Source: CAZODA01 sp964578485
Lineage (GTDB): Bacteria; Bacteroidota; Bacteroidia; Bacteroidales; Marinilabiliaceae
Direction of reading: 5' to 3'
Length of the DNA stretch: 64,000 nt
NCBI GenBank assembly: GCA_964578485.1
Contig: CAZODA010000001.1
Span: 154,961-218,960 of the forward strand
The stretch's first letter is position 1. The number at the start of each line of letters is the position of its first letter. A model generated the notes under the pieces. The model was not told the origin of the DNA and made no database searches. It saw nothing but the letters and a program-made list of their open reading frames with translations. Below, in pieces: positions 46,090 through 56,500 of this stretch. A program made the position numbers and the translations under genes.

Positions 46090-46743
46090 ATGGAAGGGAA
46101 ATTTCAAAATAAATATAGAATTTCTTCAGCGCGAGCACAATGGTGGAATTATGGTTGGAATGGTGCCTATTTTATTACTATTTGTACCAGAAATAAAGAA
46201 TATTTTTTTGGTAAAATTAAAAATGATAGAATGAAATATACCCCTTTAGGGTCTATAGTCTATGTATTATGGCATGAAATTCCGTACCATTGCAAAAATG
46301 TTGAATTGGGGGATTTTGTTGTAATGCCCAATCATATTCATGGAATTTTAATTATTAATAAACCGCAATCGTCAATTAGCCAAATTCATGAAGATAATGT
46401 TAATACCAATGTAGAGACAGGGCATGCCCTGTCTCCAAATGCCCTGTCTCCAAATGCCCTGTCTCCAAACACAACACAATCTCCGTCATTCCTACCTGGA
46501 CAAAAACGATTTCAAAATATTGGTAAAAATACAGTTTCATCAATTTTGGGATCTTACAAATCTGCCGTATCCAAATATGCTGGTCGCATGGAATTGCCCC
46601 ATGGTTGGCAAGATTTGTATTATGATCATATTATTCGTGATGATGCGGAATATCAACGCATTTCTGATTATATTGTTAGTAATCCTGAAAACTGGAAGGA
46701 CGACAAATTTAATTTGCATAGGGTAAATCAACAGAAAATTTGA
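46090..46743 (+). CDS. REP-associated tyrosine transposase (RAYT, Y1_Tnp family)
   Basis: A 217-residue single-domain HUH endonuclease of the REP-associated kind. It has WNGAYFITICTRNKEYFFG (23-41), the metal-binding HUH motif in MPNHIHGILII (His82, His84) and a candidate catalytic Tyr156 in ILGSYKSAVSKYAG. A C-terminal DHIIRDDAEYQRISDYIVSN segment, usual for bacteroidete members, follows. Residues about 108-127 (GHALSPNALSPNALSP) are encoded by a REP palindrome plus two 15-bp tandem copies inserted in frame. Similar palindromes flank the gene on both sides. It breaks the run of glycan genes between the SGNH esterase and DUF2264. The HUH and Tyr residues look intact. Confidence 0.92.
   Translation: MEGKFQNKYRISSARAQWWNYGWNGAYFITICTRNKEYFFGKIKNDRMKYTPLGSIVYVLWHEIPYHCKNVELGDFVVMPNHIHGILIINKPQSSISQIHEDNVNTNVETGHALSPNALSPNALSPNTTQSPSFLPGQKRFQNIGKNTVSSILGSYKSAVSKYAGRMELPHGWQDLYYDHIIRDDAEYQRISDYIVSNPENWKDDKFNLHRVNQQKI
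46414..46465 (+). repeat. REP palindrome 2 plus 15-bp tandem copies inside the transposase gene
   Basis: The same 22-bp palindrome as at 46041 occupies 46414-46435, followed by two exact copies of CAAATGCCCTGTCTC (46436-46465). The 15-bp period keeps the reading frame and encodes repeated NALSP. Confidence 0.9.
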
Positions 46744-46806
46744 CCTGTTGATTTTTTGAATTTATGAACCTAATTGAACAACAAGATTTATTAAAATTTA
46801 AATACT

Positions 46807-46998
46807 ATGGGATTTCCTACAAAAATTCAATTAATTAACAGAACTGCCAGTCAGCAGTGGTATGTTAATTTCCCATCAGCTGTTGCAAAAGCCATGGAAT
46901 TTCAGAAGGGAGAAATTGTCGAATGGGTTATCGAGGACAAACAACGGATGACATTAATACGAACCAATCAAATTAATAAACCGGATAGCAATACGTAG
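46807..46998 (+). CDS. AbrB/MazE-like small DNA-binding protein
   Basis: A 63-residue protein resembling the SpoVT/AbrB swapped-hairpin family: IQLINRTASQQWYVNFPSAV, AKAMEFQKGEIVEWVIED and RMTLIR fit the beta-hairpin, GE-turn and final strand. Such small proteins act as antitoxins or regulators, and similar ORFs occur next to transposases. No toxin gene follows. It starts 63 bp after the RAYT gene on the same strand, and its TAG stop is embedded in the third REP copy. A functional link to the RAYT is inferred from the position between REPs. Confidence 0.65.
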   Translation: MGFPTKIQLINRTASQQWYVNFPSAVAKAMEFQKGEIVEWVIEDKQRMTLIRTNQINKPDSNT

Positions 46999-47049
46999 AG
47001 ACAAGGCATGCCTTGTCTCAAAATGCCCTGTCTCCAAATGCCCTGTCCC
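46998..47049. repeat. REP palindrome 3 with tandem tails
   Basis: A variant perfect palindrome, GAGACAAGGCA plus its reverse complement (46998-47019), is followed by two 15-bp AAATGCCCTGTC-type units. It lies just past the AbrB-like stop and just before the convergent DUF2264 stop at 47060. Confidence 0.85.
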
Positions 47050-47059
47050 TACATAAATA

Positions 47060-49114
47060 TTACGAGCTTCTTCTTCCGTCAATATCTTTAAAATCAACAA
47101 TATATTTTGTATTATCACTTAATGTGATAACAGCTCCTAAGGTAGAATATTCGGGAGTAACTTCAACAATTTCTATATTTTTTATTGGTGACAATTCTTC
47201 CTTAGTCCATTCCGCATCATCCGTTTTATGGAGCATCACAGTTATTAGCAATTCCATTGGTGGATTTTGATCTAATCTTTTTTTGCGAGCAAAAATAACT
47301 GTGCTTTCTTCAGCTTCGGCATTATGATTTTTATGAACATGACTTTCGAGTTGGTCCCATCCATTATAAGATATCAGTGCTAAGCTTCTGCCGGGGATTG
47401 TTGCAGTGATTACTTTCTTATCTTTTTCTTCAAATTGATTTACAACAGCCTTCTTTCCATCAATATGAGGCAGGCCATAATGTCCGAGTGTAATTTCATA
47501 TTCAAAAGCCAATCTTGTTCTATCAACCCTGATGACACCGGATGGAATAGTAATTTCGGCCAAATCTATGATATATCCTACTCCGTTATTTGGAGGCTTC
47601 CTCATAATTGCCTGACGGTATAATACATCATCAATTACACCATTAAACAACATACTTTGTAGTATAGTGAACTTTTGATTTTTCAGAGCATCATTATCGA
47701 TTGCCTGCCCTGTTAAATAAAAATTCACATCATCACCACGCAAATCCCTGGGATCTAAGCTTCTGAAACTATATTCCATAGAAGTTCCTCCTTCAGGATT
47801 ATGGTCTTCCCACGGAAAATGAGTATTATATGAAAGCTTTGAATAGTTAGGATCATCATAATATACCTTTCCCGGTATAATTTCGGACACTCCGGTTTTT
47901 CCACGATTAACTAATACAAGTCCCGGACTTTCAAGTACCATTTTATTAAATCCATCGCCTAAATTCTCCCACATTCCATCATTCTCTTTAGCAGTCCAAA
48001 ATGGGTTATCCTCAGGCAATGCCAGGCAGATAAAAGGTAAAAACATAATAAAGGGACTTCCTGCACAGGAGTAATTCTGTATCATGTATTCACAGCGACG
48101 ATAGAAACCAAGACTAGGAATATCATTATAATAAAAATCTTCACGTGTAGTAAATTGCAATAAAGATCCTGAGCATAAACGTCTTGCCCAACCCGGATCA
48201 ATAAGATCGGGGTTTTTAAGCATAAACGCTACCGGAAAAGCTCCTGAAACCCATGTTCTGTAGCAAATACTTCGCGACCACATATTAACATAACCATCAC
48301 GCCCGAAAAATGCCGGTAAGGCTTCCATAAGCTTTTGAGCGGATCTTTCAATGATAGCTGCAACTTCAGGATAATATTCATCACCAAAAGTTCTGTTCCA
48401 TATTGTTGTATAAACAATAAAAAGACTGATAGAATAATAATTATAAGTTTGTTCTAAGTACCAACCATTACCCGAGTGATACGAGGCTATCCACAGCAAA
48501 TGGCTTTTTAAAAGCTCATCATCAATTTCATATCCATATTTTTTAAGAAATGAGAGTGTTACTAAATTAAAAATACGCCAATTATTTTGTGTTGTTCTGT
48601 GATGTGCCCATTTTGAAATACATTCTACCATTTCATTTTTCTGCTCTTCGGTATAAGTTGACCAGACAGTATCAGGCATTAGCAGTAAAGTCTTAAACAA
48701 GCCTCCGAACTCACAGGTAAACTGATAATTTGAATCGGGCAATTCTTCAGGCAGAGGCAAAGAATTAGGATGTCCGGGTGTAAAAGTCCGGTAAAAATGC
48801 AAGCTATAATAATCTCTAAGATTAATTCCATTAATTGTAGTCTCGGGATCAATATGAATTAAAGGTCCAGCCAATGTAAAGGTCCTTTCCAATGCTTCAA
48901 AATCCGCCGATCTATATCTCCATTCCGGAGCATTGGGTTGTGGATATGTTTTTCCCGGTACAATTGGAAAAGATAAATGTTGCTCTAACGACTCAACATG
49001 TGAAAAGGCTCTCTCCAATAAATATTTTGCCATTTCAATATAATGGGCTCTTGTCATTCCCGTCATTGGGCTTAGCTCAAAATCAGGATTTTTTACTTCA
49101 AATACTTTTTTCAT
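47060..49114 (-). CDS. DUF2264 enzyme, probable cytoplasmic glycoside hydrolase
   Basis: A 684-residue DUF2264 protein. The N-terminal ~400 residues are helix-rich with MTRAHYIEMAKYLLERAF, RTTQNNWRIFNLVTL, GNGWYLEQTYNYYS and YVNMWSRSICYRTW, fitting an (alpha/alpha)n-toroid. The C-terminal ~280 residues are beta-rich. No signal peptide or lipobox is present, so it probably acts in the cytoplasm. I recall DUF2264 being included in a recent CAZy GH family (GH154, beta-glucuronidase-like), but I cannot confirm the number here. A uronic-acid hydrolase would fit both glucuronoxylan and pectin use. It is on the same strand as the large GH43 gene upstream, 244 bp away, and convergent with the AbrB-like gene. 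Confidence 0.8.
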   Translation of the reverse strand: MKKVFEVKNPDFELSPMTGMTRAHYIEMAKYLLERAFSHVESLEQHLSFPIVPGKTYPQPNAPEWRYRSADFEALERTFTLAGPLIHIDPETTINGINLRDYYSLHFYRTFTPGHPNSLPLPEELPDSNYQFTCEFGGLFKTLLLMPDTVWSTYTEEQKNEMVECISKWAHHRTTQNNWRIFNLVTLSFLKKYGYEIDDELLKSHLLWIASYHSGNGWYLEQTYNYYSISLFIVYTTIWNRTFGDEYYPEVAAIIERSAQKLMEALPAFFGRDGYVNMWSRSICYRTWVSGAFPVAFMLKNPDLIDPGWARRLCSGSLLQFTTREDFYYNDIPSLGFYRRCEYMIQNYSCAGSPFIMFLPFICLALPEDNPFWTAKENDGMWENLGDGFNKMVLESPGLVLVNRGKTGVSEIIPGKVYYDDPNYSKLSYNTHFPWEDHNPEGGTSMEYSFRSLDPRDLRGDDVNFYLTGQAIDNDALKNQKFTILQSMLFNGVIDDVLYRQAIMRKPPNNGVGYIIDLAEITIPSGVIRVDRTRLAFEYEITLGHYGLPHIDGKKAVVNQFEEKDKKVITATIPGRSLALISYNGWDQLESHVHKNHNAEAEESTVIFARKKRLDQNPPMELLITVMLHKTDDAEWTKEELSPIKNIEIVEVTPEYSTLGAVITLSDNTKYIVDFKDIDGRRSS

Positions 49115-49358
49115 TCTTCAAGTTTTAATGCTTTAATGATTCATAACAACGTCTTAATACAACACCATATTATCACAAAACAGAAACAATATTTACTTAA
49201 ACAATTATGTTATTCTTCAATTTTTGGGCTAATATTATTCCTTATTAATAAAATTCAAAGTTAATGAATATAAGATTAAGTTTGATGATTAAATAAATCA
49301 TGCAAAAATAACTACTGTTATAAAATGGCTGCTTTATTTCATCCACTTTGTATTAAAA

Positions 49359-52169
49359 TTACTTCATAAGTAATTTTATTATACTTGTGTTTTCGTCTGA
49401 TCTTAATTCAAGCAGATAGACTCCCGGATAAAATCCACTACAATCAATTTTCATATTATTATCATTAATCAATCCTTGCTTTATTAAATTACCATTTACA
49501 GTATATAAGCGATATTCACTTTCGGGATAAGCCGACTCTACAACAAAGTAGTTTTCAAAAGGATTGGGAAAAACATTCCATCCCGAGAGTTCATTTAAAT
49601 TTAGTTCTTCTGCCTTTGTCAGATAAGAATCAGTAAAATTAAACTTAAGGGACTTAATTAAATAAGCATTTGCCTGTCCATTCCATCTTAGATATAAATC
49701 ATGTTGTCCTGAAACTCCGGTAACATCAGCTGAAAAATCCTTCCACAGGCTTTCGCCACCTGTATTTGTGATATCAATTTCTGCTATTAAGCTTCCTTCC
49801 TCTTCTATATCATCTATCCAAATTTCAAGAGTTCCACCTGCAGTTGATGAGGCAGATACTTCAACAGATGCAGGGATTCTAAAGCCCTTCCCTAAATCAA
49901 TTCCACCTAACATCAACCATCCTCCTTTATCAGATACATTTGTTACAGCCTTAACATTCCCCACACTTTTTTCTTCAACTCCGAAATAATTTGTAAAACC
50001 TGTAACAGGAATTTCAAAAAACCCATCTCTGTATATATAAAGGTCGAACAAAGCCTTTTTTCCTGAAGCAAATAAGCCATTACTGTTACCTATCCACCAA
50101 TTGTATTCAGGCTGTGATTTATCGAGATCAACAGTTGAAATTTCCTCCCCTATTTGCGTCCATGTAATTCCGTTATTACTAAAATACCCACGTATTTCAT
50201 GGTAATCTCTCTTAAGCATCAACCACAAATCATTTCCAATATTATTATCAAGTTCATATCTTATTTCATTGTTTGTTTGCTTATCAACAAAAGAAATTCC
50301 TATTTTCTTTCCATTATTATATCCACTATATACCTTTGCAGTAAGCGACTCATTTCCATTGGTGATATATAAGCCAGCTTGCTGATCAGGGCTTGTTGCA
50401 TTAAGTTCCAACTTGGTAGTTAAAGTAAAATAATAAGCCCCTTCTTTATGTAAAATATGAGTATGCCCTTTGCCGGGATCAAGAGATAACCAACCATTGC
50501 GTTCATTTAATGAATATTTTGATGCAGCTGAACGATTTAGGAAGTACCAGGTCAATTTAAGTGAAGAATCATCAAAATAATCAGATCGAGGTAAATTCCA
50601 GGAGATACCGGATTTTGGAAGATCCGGTTTCAATTGAGGTAGCGAAGTAGGTGCAGTTCCGTAAGGCTTGCCATTTTCATCCCATACAACCTGATGCAAT
50701 GATCCTTGGCGACCTTTCCCTTCCCAATTGTCATTGCTTAAAGATTCAAAACTTTGAGAAAGGGCCCACCAAGTTCCATCAGCAATTTCAACAGGCTGTG
50801 TTACATGATTTGGAGCTCTTAAAGAAGCTGCAGGATCTGTTGTTGTCATAAAAAAGGGACCTAATTCTTCCCAATATTCGGGGTCATCAGTTAACTTTGA
50901 AGTCCTTAATACCCACTGTCCTCCACCAACGTTTCCGGCAATAAAATAATAATACCATCCATCGCGCTTACACATAACAGGTCCTTCAGCCCAACTGTAT
51001 GCTTCTTCTGCATTTATCCAGTCGAGGTTCATTAAAGGGCCGGTTAACTGGCCGGTTTCAATGTCAATTTTTTGCATGCGATTTATCCATTTCCCATTTT
51101 TCATCAACATATAAGGAGTACCGTCATCATCAACAAAAATGGAATTATCATAACCTGTTACTGTGCTTCCTGTGACACGCGTTGGTAGCGACCACGGGCC
51201 TCGCATTGATGTGGCTTTTGAGAAATATTGCTGAGAATTTATACTGTAATAAACCCAAAAATATCCTCCAAATTCGGCTAAGGCTCCTTGCCAGATTCCA
51301 CCTGCCGGCGAATCATTTATACTCCCTGTCCAATCGGCGGGAACAACCCTTGAAATAATTTCCCAATGAACCAAGTCGGTTGAATGATATATTGGAATAT
51401 AAGGAGTTATATGAAATGATGAACCTGTGGAATAAAAATCATCACCAAGCCTCATCAATGTTTTATCAGGATGAGCACCCGGCAAAACTGGATTAATATA
51501 AGTTAACACCTTTCTATAAGCTTCATCAGGGAAACCACCTATCGGAGCTCCGGGTTCTATAAGTTCAAGATTACCAACAGTATAATCTAAGTTTGCACTT
51601 GCAAAAGCAATTTTGTCAATATCAAAATTATCTTCTCTGGAGCCAATAGAAAAAGTATAAGTTCTTTCTGTATCTTCTACCTGATAGCTAATCGGAGCTT
51701 GCGCATTAAGAAATTTTGATATATTAACCCATTTCCATACCATTTCTCCTACATTGCCACTTCCTGTAACGATTTCAAAAGAACTAATATGACCAACTTG
51801 CACCAAACCGTTAACAATATGCCAGTCGCCTGCATTTGTAGCTGATACATCACCAAAATTTTTTGCCAAGAAAAAACTATCATCATCCCAAGTCCCGGGT
51901 CCAATCCTAATTTTTGCATAAAAATGATATTCACCGGGTTCTTCAAAATTAAATTGAAAACTTATAATTTTTGAAAGATCTCCGGGATATGAACCATGAA
52001 TAAAATCAGTTTTAGGACGTACAAAAGTAATTCCCTCTTCTTCTAAAACCTCAAAATCAGAACCTAAATCTCCTAACTCTGCTTCAATTACCAGTGGCAA
52101 ATCACCACCAAAAATATTAATCGGAAATATTAGAAACAATACTATCAGCCAAGAAAAAATAATTTTCAT
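49359..52169 (-). CDS. Secreted multi-domain GH43 with CBM6-like domain and T9SS tail (third GH43)
   Basis: A 936-residue secreted enzyme. Order: signal peptide about 1-21; a ~170-residue beta-sandwich beginning LVIEAELGDLGSD, like a carbohydrate-binding module; GH43 propeller about 210-540 with base Asp in PGAHPDKTLMRLG, Asp in GYDNSIFVDDDGTPY and acid Glu in YSWAEGPVMCKRDG; a GH43 C-terminal beta-sandwich about 550-725 (NGWLSLDPGKGHTHIL); a CBM6-like domain about 735-860 (GTLEIWIDDIEEEGSLI, HDLYLRWNG); type A T9SS domain (SGWNVFPNPFENYFVV) at the end. Unlike the two smaller GH43 proteins it is exported by T9SS and carries two binding modules, so it probably attacks polymeric substrate outside the cell. 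Confidence 0.92.
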   Translation of the reverse strand: MKIIFSWLIVLFLIFPINIFGGDLPLVIEAELGDLGSDFEVLEEEGITFVRPKTDFIHGSYPGDLSKIISFQFNFEEPGEYHFYAKIRIGPGTWDDDSFFLAKNFGDVSATNAGDWHIVNGLVQVGHISSFEIVTGSGNVGEMVWKWVNISKFLNAQAPISYQVEDTERTYTFSIGSREDNFDIDKIAFASANLDYTVGNLELIEPGAPIGGFPDEAYRKVLTYINPVLPGAHPDKTLMRLGDDFYSTGSSFHITPYIPIYHSTDLVHWEIISRVVPADWTGSINDSPAGGIWQGALAEFGGYFWVYYSINSQQYFSKATSMRGPWSLPTRVTGSTVTGYDNSIFVDDDGTPYMLMKNGKWINRMQKIDIETGQLTGPLMNLDWINAEEAYSWAEGPVMCKRDGWYYYFIAGNVGGGQWVLRTSKLTDDPEYWEELGPFFMTTTDPAASLRAPNHVTQPVEIADGTWWALSQSFESLSNDNWEGKGRQGSLHQVVWDENGKPYGTAPTSLPQLKPDLPKSGISWNLPRSDYFDDSSLKLTWYFLNRSAASKYSLNERNGWLSLDPGKGHTHILHKEGAYYFTLTTKLELNATSPDQQAGLYITNGNESLTAKVYSGYNNGKKIGISFVDKQTNNEIRYELDNNIGNDLWLMLKRDYHEIRGYFSNNGITWTQIGEEISTVDLDKSQPEYNWWIGNSNGLFASGKKALFDLYIYRDGFFEIPVTGFTNYFGVEEKSVGNVKAVTNVSDKGGWLMLGGIDLGKGFRIPASVEVSASSTAGGTLEIWIDDIEEEGSLIAEIDITNTGGESLWKDFSADVTGVSGQHDLYLRWNGQANAYLIKSLKFNFTDSYLTKAEELNLNELSGWNVFPNPFENYFVVESAYPESEYRLYTVNGNLIKQGLINDNNMKIDCSGFYPGVYLLELRSDENTSIIKLLMK

Positions 52170-52569
52170 AAATATGTTTTTTAATTTATACCTACTCTAT
52201 CTTTGATAAGCCAAAGAATAGAACAGGACAAATAAACATTTTTTTTATACCATAGCTGTTTAATAATAGATACTAATTATAAAAAAACAGATATAAGTTT
52301 ATTATTGTTTGGAGCGCTAATTAAAGATGAAGGAATAAATATCAGAAATAACAATATAAGCTCATTCTTAATCATTAAATTATGAGGCGAATTTGTTTTA
52401 CTCCTTACAATTACTCTATTCTTCTCTAATAAAAGACGATATGAGTTTTAAAATCCAAGTTCTTAAATAATTTGTATAAGGGAAACAGATATTCATGCTT
52501 TTAAATCGAATTAAAAAATTTAACTTTATCCTTCAAAACATAAAATCTAATATTTTAAATTTTTACACC
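52170..52569. promoter_or_regulatory. AT-rich divergent region, GH43 / hypothetical
   Basis: A 400-bp AT-rich region between divergent genes. No consensus promoter pair, hairpin or ORF was recognised. The first 75 bp before 52570 are open in frame with the downstream gene but are probably leader. Confidence 0.3.
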
Positions 52570-53265
52570 ATGAGAGCATTATTTATTTTTACATGCTTGT
52601 TTGGCTTAATGCACTTTACCCATTCACAATCATTTTTAATTGAAGATCTGAATTCACTGCATGACCTTTACACCTTTGAAAAAACCAGAAAAGATTTTAT
52701 AGATCCTGATCAATATACCAGATTCAAAGGGAGCCCATTTTTATCAGAAGACTTTGTTGAAGGAGAAGTTGTAATAAATGATACAATAAATTTCGAGAAA
52801 GTACCAATGCGATATAATATTTTTACCGGCTTCATAGAATATCTTGATGCAAGGGAGAAAATACTCGCAGTTAACATGAGAGGTCGCGAATTTACATTTA
52901 ACTTTGGCAATCATTATTTCAAGCTTAAGAATTACAAAAAAAGAAAAAGTAATGAACGTGGCTTGCTGGAGTTAGTAGTTGATGGCAAAATTAAACTCTA
53001 TCGAGAATACAATGTAGAATTTAAGGGAAAGGTTAATCCTATCGGTTACAAGGATGCACAGCCTAACAGGTTTATTAGAAAGGACGATGTTTATTTATTA
53101 AGTATTGATAATAATACTCCCGAAGCTTTTTTTACAAAAAAAGAATTGATAAGAAAATTAGAGGCTGAAAAGCTCGACATAAATGAATATTTAAATCATA
53201 ACAAACTAAAAGTACGATCAGAAGAATCATTAATCAGTATTATTGAATATAGCAATGGTCTATAA
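52570..53265 (+). CDS. Secreted hypothetical protein
   Basis: A 231-residue protein of no recognised function. The start at 52570 (MRALFIFTCLFGLMHFTHSQ) opens a signal peptide; an ATG 75 bp upstream gives a long polar extension and was not chosen. The body shows a pattern I have seen in many Bacteroidota secreted proteins: RFKGSPFLSEDFVEGEVV, VPMRYNIFTGFIEYLDA and LVVDGKIKLYREY, followed by a charged C-terminal helix (FFTKKELIRKLEAEKLDI). It is convergent with the second HTCS and sits apart from the enzyme operons. The role is unknown. Confidence 0.7.
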   Translation: MRALFIFTCLFGLMHFTHSQSFLIEDLNSLHDLYTFEKTRKDFIDPDQYTRFKGSPFLSEDFVEGEVVINDTINFEKVPMRYNIFTGFIEYLDAREKILAVNMRGREFTFNFGNHYFKLKNYKKRKSNERGLLELVVDGKIKLYREYNVEFKGKVNPIGYKDAQPNRFIRKDDVYLLSIDNNTPEAFFTKKELIRKLEAEKLDINEYLNHNKLKVRSEESLISIIEYSNGL

Positions 53266-53537
53266 GTGACAGGCTTATTAAATATTCAAATTAAAAAATG
53301 CTTTAAATAATTTTTTTTCGTAAGAATCTTAGGTTTTTATAAGTGTGGAACTTGGTTTTTCGGAATTTATTAAACCCCTCAGTCCTTCGGACAGCTCCCC
53401 TTCAAAAGGGGAGCAGTTGATAAGATCAAATGCGGAACTTTAACTAGTGGTTTAGTGAAGCGAAATCCCGTTTCCCGCCTTTGGCGGGACAGGTAGCAAC
53501 GGTAGGTAAAAGCATTAATATTTACCTACAACATATA
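53266..53537. repeat. Degenerate GC-rich repeat fragments
   Basis: A hairpin with CTCCCCTT/AAGGGGAG arms near 53395-53412, and a CGAAATCCCGTTTCCCGCC stretch near 53460-53480, resemble sequences at 640-690 and 63515-63850. They are dispersed non-coding repeats, not genes. Confidence 0.55.
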
Positions 53538-56500
53538 TTATCCTTCCAACACTTCAGAGGGAGATTTTTCATAATATTTTTTAAAGACGGTGCCAAAATA
53601 ACCAACACTGGAAAATCCACATAATTCACTTACTTCAGTTACCGTATATTTTCCTGACTTCAACAATTCCAAGGCTTCTTTTAATCTGATAGATTTGATA
53701 AAATCTGTTGGGGACAAATCTGTTAGGCTTTTAATTTTTTTATACAACAAGGAGGAGCTAACATTTAATTCTCCGGCAAACAAATCTTTTCCAAAACTCG
53801 GGTTGGAAATATTCAACTTTACAACTTCTAAAGCCTTTTTTACAAACTGATCATTCAATTCATTCCCTGAAATTTTCTCATCTCCGCTATCTTTTTTCAG
53901 TTCAAGAGCATTTTTCCTTATTAGTTCTCTATTTAAAACGATAGAACTGATACGTTTTCTTAACAAATTCATGTCAAAAGGCTTTGTCAAATAGGCATCA
54001 GCACCAAGACCTATACCATGTAAATAAGCAGCTTTTTCCGTTAGTCCGGTCAACAATATTACCGGTATATGAGCAGTTTCATAAGTTGATTTTATCAAAC
54101 GACATAGCTCAAAACCATCAATTTCAGGCATCATTATATCTGAAATAACCAAATCCGGCATTTCTTTTTTTATCACTTCCCACGCTTCTCTCCCATTTGT
54201 TGCTAAACCAATGGTATAATCCTCTTCCAAGGCAGAACTCATAAATTCTCTTAAACTATCATTATCTTCAACTATAAGCACAAAAGTATCTTTATCACCT
54301 TTTGTTTTAAGATGATCTTTATTTGAAAATGCAGCATCAAAACCACTTATAGTATCATTGTCAAAAACCAAGCTTTCCCTTCCTACTAATTCGGGTAATT
54401 TGTCTTGTTCATAGCGATAGGGTATTTCTATTTTAAAAATGGTTCCTTTACTTTCTTTACTGCTAAAAGAGATTTTCCCTTTATGATTTTCCACATAGTT
54501 TTTTACTATTAAAAGTCCAATACCTGAGCCCATAATCTTGGAGTTAACAACATTATCACTTCTATAAAACTCTTTAAACAATTGTTTCTGACCAACAGGA
54601 CTAATCCCGACTCCCTGATCTGCAACTGTTAACACCCAATTATTCTTTTCATTATAAAGGTGCAGATCAACCTCACCATTTTTATATGAATATTTAATAG
54701 CATTGGAAATAAGATTATCAAACACCTGAACCATTTTATCCTGATCAAGGGCAGTGAAAGCATTTTTAAGATCCGATTTAAAAGAAAGTTTTACATGGCT
54801 CCTTGCTGCAAAGGATTCAAACATTTCAATTCGCTGTTTTATTAATTCAACAACATCAATATTTTCCAAGAACAATTGTTCTTTCTTTTTATCATACTTT
54901 TGAAAATCCAACAATTGTGTTGCTATCTTTAAAAGATTATTAACCTGTTCTCTTGCCAGCGACAAATAATATTCTCCTCTTTTTGAAAGTTTTTCATCAT
55001 TTTTAATTTCATCAATAGGTCCGCCAATAAGGGTTAACGCAGTTCTTATTTCATGAGTTGTATTTGCAAAAAACCGTATTTTATCTTCATTATGGAGTTT
55101 TTGTATTAAACCAATATGGTATCTGAATGAGAAATATAAAACTCCCATTATTATTATAACAACAAGTATATAGAACCACCAGCTACCCCAAAATGGCGGA
55201 TTAATTCTGATAAAAAGACTCCTTTCATCAATTATTTCGGAAAGGGAATTATTATACATCCTAATTTTTAGCTCATATTTGTTTGATGGAAGGTTTGCAA
55301 AAGTAAGGAGTCTGTTCGATGAAGGAATACTCCATACATTATCACGTGTATTAAATTTCCATGATATTTTTGATTCGGAAGCCGAGAGGCCTTTTGGAAT
55401 TAATTCTAATGAAATTGTTCTTTGGTCATAAGGTAAAATCAAAGTCTGAAGGCTGTCAACAGGCATTTTAAGATCAAAAATATGCTTATCTCTTATAGTT
55501 CTGCCGGAAATAATAATATCTTGAATAAATAATTTCCCTTCAGCTTGTTTAGGTTTCAGGGAATAAGGATTAAACATTATTGCTCCCTGATTTGTGCCGA
55601 ATATTAAATTCCCATTATTCAGAAAAAATCCTGCCCCTTGATTAAATGAGGCATTTGCAAGCTGAATGATAGATGAATAATTTATAAACTCATTGTTTTC
55701 AGGTGAAAATCTACATAAACCATTTTCAGTTCCTAACCATAAATAATTATCTACATAAAATACACTATTCACAAAATTAGACACTAAACCCGATTCAATA
55801 GTGTATTGTATATAAGACTTATCATTCAAGTTTAATCTGATAAGTCCTCCCCCACTGGTACAACACCATATTATATCATTTAATATTAAAAAGTCATTTA
55901 TAATATAATCATTCAAAATAATCTCCTGCTCACCGGAACTTTTGTTCAACAACACTAAGCCATAGGAACAGCCTAAAAGCATTTCTTCTGAATTAAGCTC
56001 CTTGATAACATAAGCGGGTTCATGACCATATCTAATAATGCGTTTTTCCTCCCTGCTATATCGCAAAACATCCTCAACAACACCAACTATCCATAAATCT
56101 CCTTCGCTATCTTCTGTTATATCAAAAATAAAATCGCCAAAATCAGGTATTTCCTCTCCCGGAAAGAAAAAATGATCTAATTTTCTACCTGTTTTTCCAT
56201 CTAAAACAAAAACTCCTTCCGACCAGGTACCTGCCCATATTTTACCCCGGCTATCACCAAAAATAGATAATACAACCTTTGCCTGCCCTGTTTCATTGTT
56301 TAAAAAACCTTCCCATTTATTTGTTTCTACATGCCAACGACTAATACCATTATTTGTAGCAAACCAGATATTTCCATCATCATCTTCATGAATATCGTTA
56401 ACTACATTATTCACAAGTGAATTGGGCTTATTTATAATATGTTTTATTTGAGTTACATCAAGAGCTGATTGCTCAAAAAAAGAAGCCCCACCACTATAAG

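Noticed and set aside
46424..46726. 100-codon frame inside the transposase gene beginning with repeated MPCLQ
   Set aside because: Another phase of the REP and tandem units within the RAYT gene.
46041..47049. Complete IS200/IS605 element
   Set aside because: No TnpB or subterminal IS605 hairpins; the transposase type and scattered palindromes fit RAYT/REP better.
47013..47270. 85-codon plus-strand frame at the DUF2264 3' end
   Set aside because: It starts in REP DNA and then runs antisense to DUF2264.
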